Of a DNA stretch of 7,831 bases, positions 7,099 to 7,831 are shown in pieces. Within the stretch, counting starts at the first letter, position 1; every line of letters begins with the position of its first letter. A program made the position numbers and the translations under genes. Under the pieces are notes generated by a model that was given only the letters and a program-made list of their open reading frames with translations, was not told the DNA's origin and did not search any database. Source of the DNA: CAZMOK01 sp964567785 (lineage in GTDB: Bacteria > Bacteroidota > Bacteroidia > Bacteroidales > JAGOPY01); contig CAZMOK010000100.1 of the NCBI GenBank assembly GCA_964567785.1, positions 1 to 7,831 on the forward strand. The letters are read 5' to 3'.

Positions 7099-7731
7099 AT
7101 GAAAAACTTCATCAAGATCAGTTTATCACTGCTGGTAATCCTTTTCGTTTTTTCCTGCAAAAAAGACAATAACAACGGGGGCTTCAACCCGGGAAAGAAT
7201 AATTACACGTATGCCGGAAATGCAACAACCACAATTGATTATTACGAGTTCGACCCATGGAGCGGACAAGATGTCTTCATTGAACAGAAAACCTATAATT
7301 TCAATGTTGATGTTTTTGTAAAGCCGCCGTTGCAAGTGGGGAGCATTGCCGAAAGTAACCCTTTTAACCTTCAAATAACCCCGCACAGGGTCAAAAATGA
7401 TGAAGAAGGCCATATTGATATCAGTTCAGGGCTGATCATCACAGACATCCTCACCGGGGATGTATTGCTTCAATACTGGAACATCAACCTGAATAACAGC
7501 CAGTTTACCGGCAATCTTTTCGATAACCACAAAGCAGAAGCTGCCGCCACCAACATGATATGGGCCTGGGACGATGTGGCCGGAATCACCATGACCATGC
7601 CCTTTTACATGGCAAATGGCGCCAACATGACCGGCACTATAAATGGTAACAGTATCTCACTGAACATCCAGGGGCAGTCAACCGACACTTACAGGAGGTT
7701 TACAGCGCAGATCAATGCGAATATTCAGTGA
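7099..7731 (+). CDS. Predicted lipoprotein of unknown family, 210 aa
   Basis: The product starts MKNFIKISLS with a hydrophobic core (7-18) and a lipobox-like VFSC, so C20 should be lipidated after signal peptidase II cleavage. The mature protein starts CKKDNNNGG, a flexible Asn/Gly-rich tether. The rest is beta-rich with alternating hydrophobic residues: TTTIDYYEFDPW (43-54), FNVDVFVKPPLQVG (68-81), an aromatic patch MIWAWDDVAG (153-162), and a C-terminal run of strands MTGTINGNSISLNIQG (177-192) ending FTAQINANIQ. The strand pattern resembles small lipocalin-like or immunoglobulin-like lipoproteins common in Bacteroidota, but no family is recognised and no catalytic motif is seen. The frame is open further upstream to an ATG at 6949, but the promoter at 7043-7074 and the perfect signal peptide at 7099 fix the start. 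It is transcribed away from the protease operon and its location is the inner leaflet or surface of the outer membrane (inference). Confidence 0.87.
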   Translation: MKNFIKISLSLLVILFVFSCKKDNNNGGFNPGKNNYTYAGNATTTIDYYEFDPWSGQDVFIEQKTYNFNVDVFVKPPLQVGSIAESNPFNLQITPHRVKNDEEGHIDISSGLIITDILTGDVLLQYWNINLNNSQFTGNLFDNHKAEAAATNMIWAWDDVAGITMTMPFYMANGANMTGTINGNSISLNIQGQSTDTYRRFTAQINANIQ

Positions 7732-7759
7732 AGGATGGAATGGTTAGATGTAGTTATTG

Positions 7760-7831
7760 ATTGTCATTATTGCCTTGCCCACCATAGCGTTAGCGACGGT
7801 GGGTCAAATTGTCAAATTGTCTTTATTGTCA
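7760..7831. repeat. Cluster of ATTGTC direct repeats at the right edge
   Basis: ATTGTC occurs at 7760-7765, 7808-7813, 7816-7821 and 7825-7830. The middle two lie in the tandem TCAAATTGTCAAATTGTC. The hairpin at 7778-7803 sits between the first and second copies. The cluster is cut by the end of the window so its full extent is unknown. There is no coding frame of note from 7732 to 7831. Confidence 0.5.
7778..7803. terminator. Hairpin downstream of the lipoprotein gene (possible terminator or intergenic repeat)
   Basis: CCCACC (7778-7783) pairs perfectly with GGTGGG (7798-7803). The enclosed 14 bases can extend the stem with mismatches (T7785-A7796, then GC 7787-7788 with GC 7793-7794) around a GTTA loop. 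It begins 46 bp after the lipoprotein stop, a suitable place for a transcript end, but no clean T-run follows on the plus strand. It may instead be a copy of a dispersed intergenic palindromic repeat. Confidence 0.45.

Noticed and set aside
6933..7187. Minus-strand frame of 84 codons overlapping the lipoprotein start
   Set aside because: It is antisense to the signal peptide region and promoter, with no recognisable domain.

Overview
The window looks like part of a Bacteroidota chromosome. Three signs support this: a type IX secretion (T9SS) C-terminal sorting domain, at least one very good TTTG-N20-TAnnTTTG promoter of the Bacteroidota housekeeping type, and starts without Shine-Dalgarno sequences preceded by A/T-rich leaders. 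MBG-type repeat domains and a TPR-linked class III cyclase also fit. Genus cannot be told from the sequence.

Layout. Positions 1-2010 (minus strand) hold a membrane-anchored TPR/adenylate cyclase whose last few codons run off the left edge. Positions 2011-6714 (minus strand) hold one giant gene for a 1567-residue secreted subtilase-like protease. Its order is signal peptide, N-terminal beta-rich domain, propeptide-like segment, S8/S53-type catalytic domain, IPT/TIG-like domain, four MBG-like domains, a conserved-looking linker module and a T9SS sorting domain. The protease stop codon (TAG) directly abuts the cyclase start codon (ATG), so the two are very probably co-transcribed and may be translationally coupled. 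Positions 6715-7098 are a divergent intergenic region with one convincing plus-strand promoter and one weaker minus-strand candidate. Positions 7099-7731 (plus strand) encode a 210-residue lipoprotein of unknown family. Positions 7732-7831 are non-coding, with a hairpin and a cluster of ATTGTC direct repeats cut by the window edge.

The most unusual element is inside the protease gene. Residues 1015-1134 hold 13 exact copies of the pentapeptide TALVN (mostly as ATALVN) plus one degenerate copy, interrupted by four unrelated short segments. The array sits in the middle of the second MBG-like domain. No two of the 13 exact units share the same 18-nt DNA sequence although the peptide is invariant, which points to selection on the peptide rather than recent slippage.

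How the genes may work together (inference): the protease is exported through the Sec system and then T9SS to the cell surface or medium. The cyclase carries a TPR domain predicted to face the periplasm and a cytoplasmic catalytic domain, so the pair could link an envelope or export state to cAMP. Nothing in the sequence proves this link beyond the gene arrangement.
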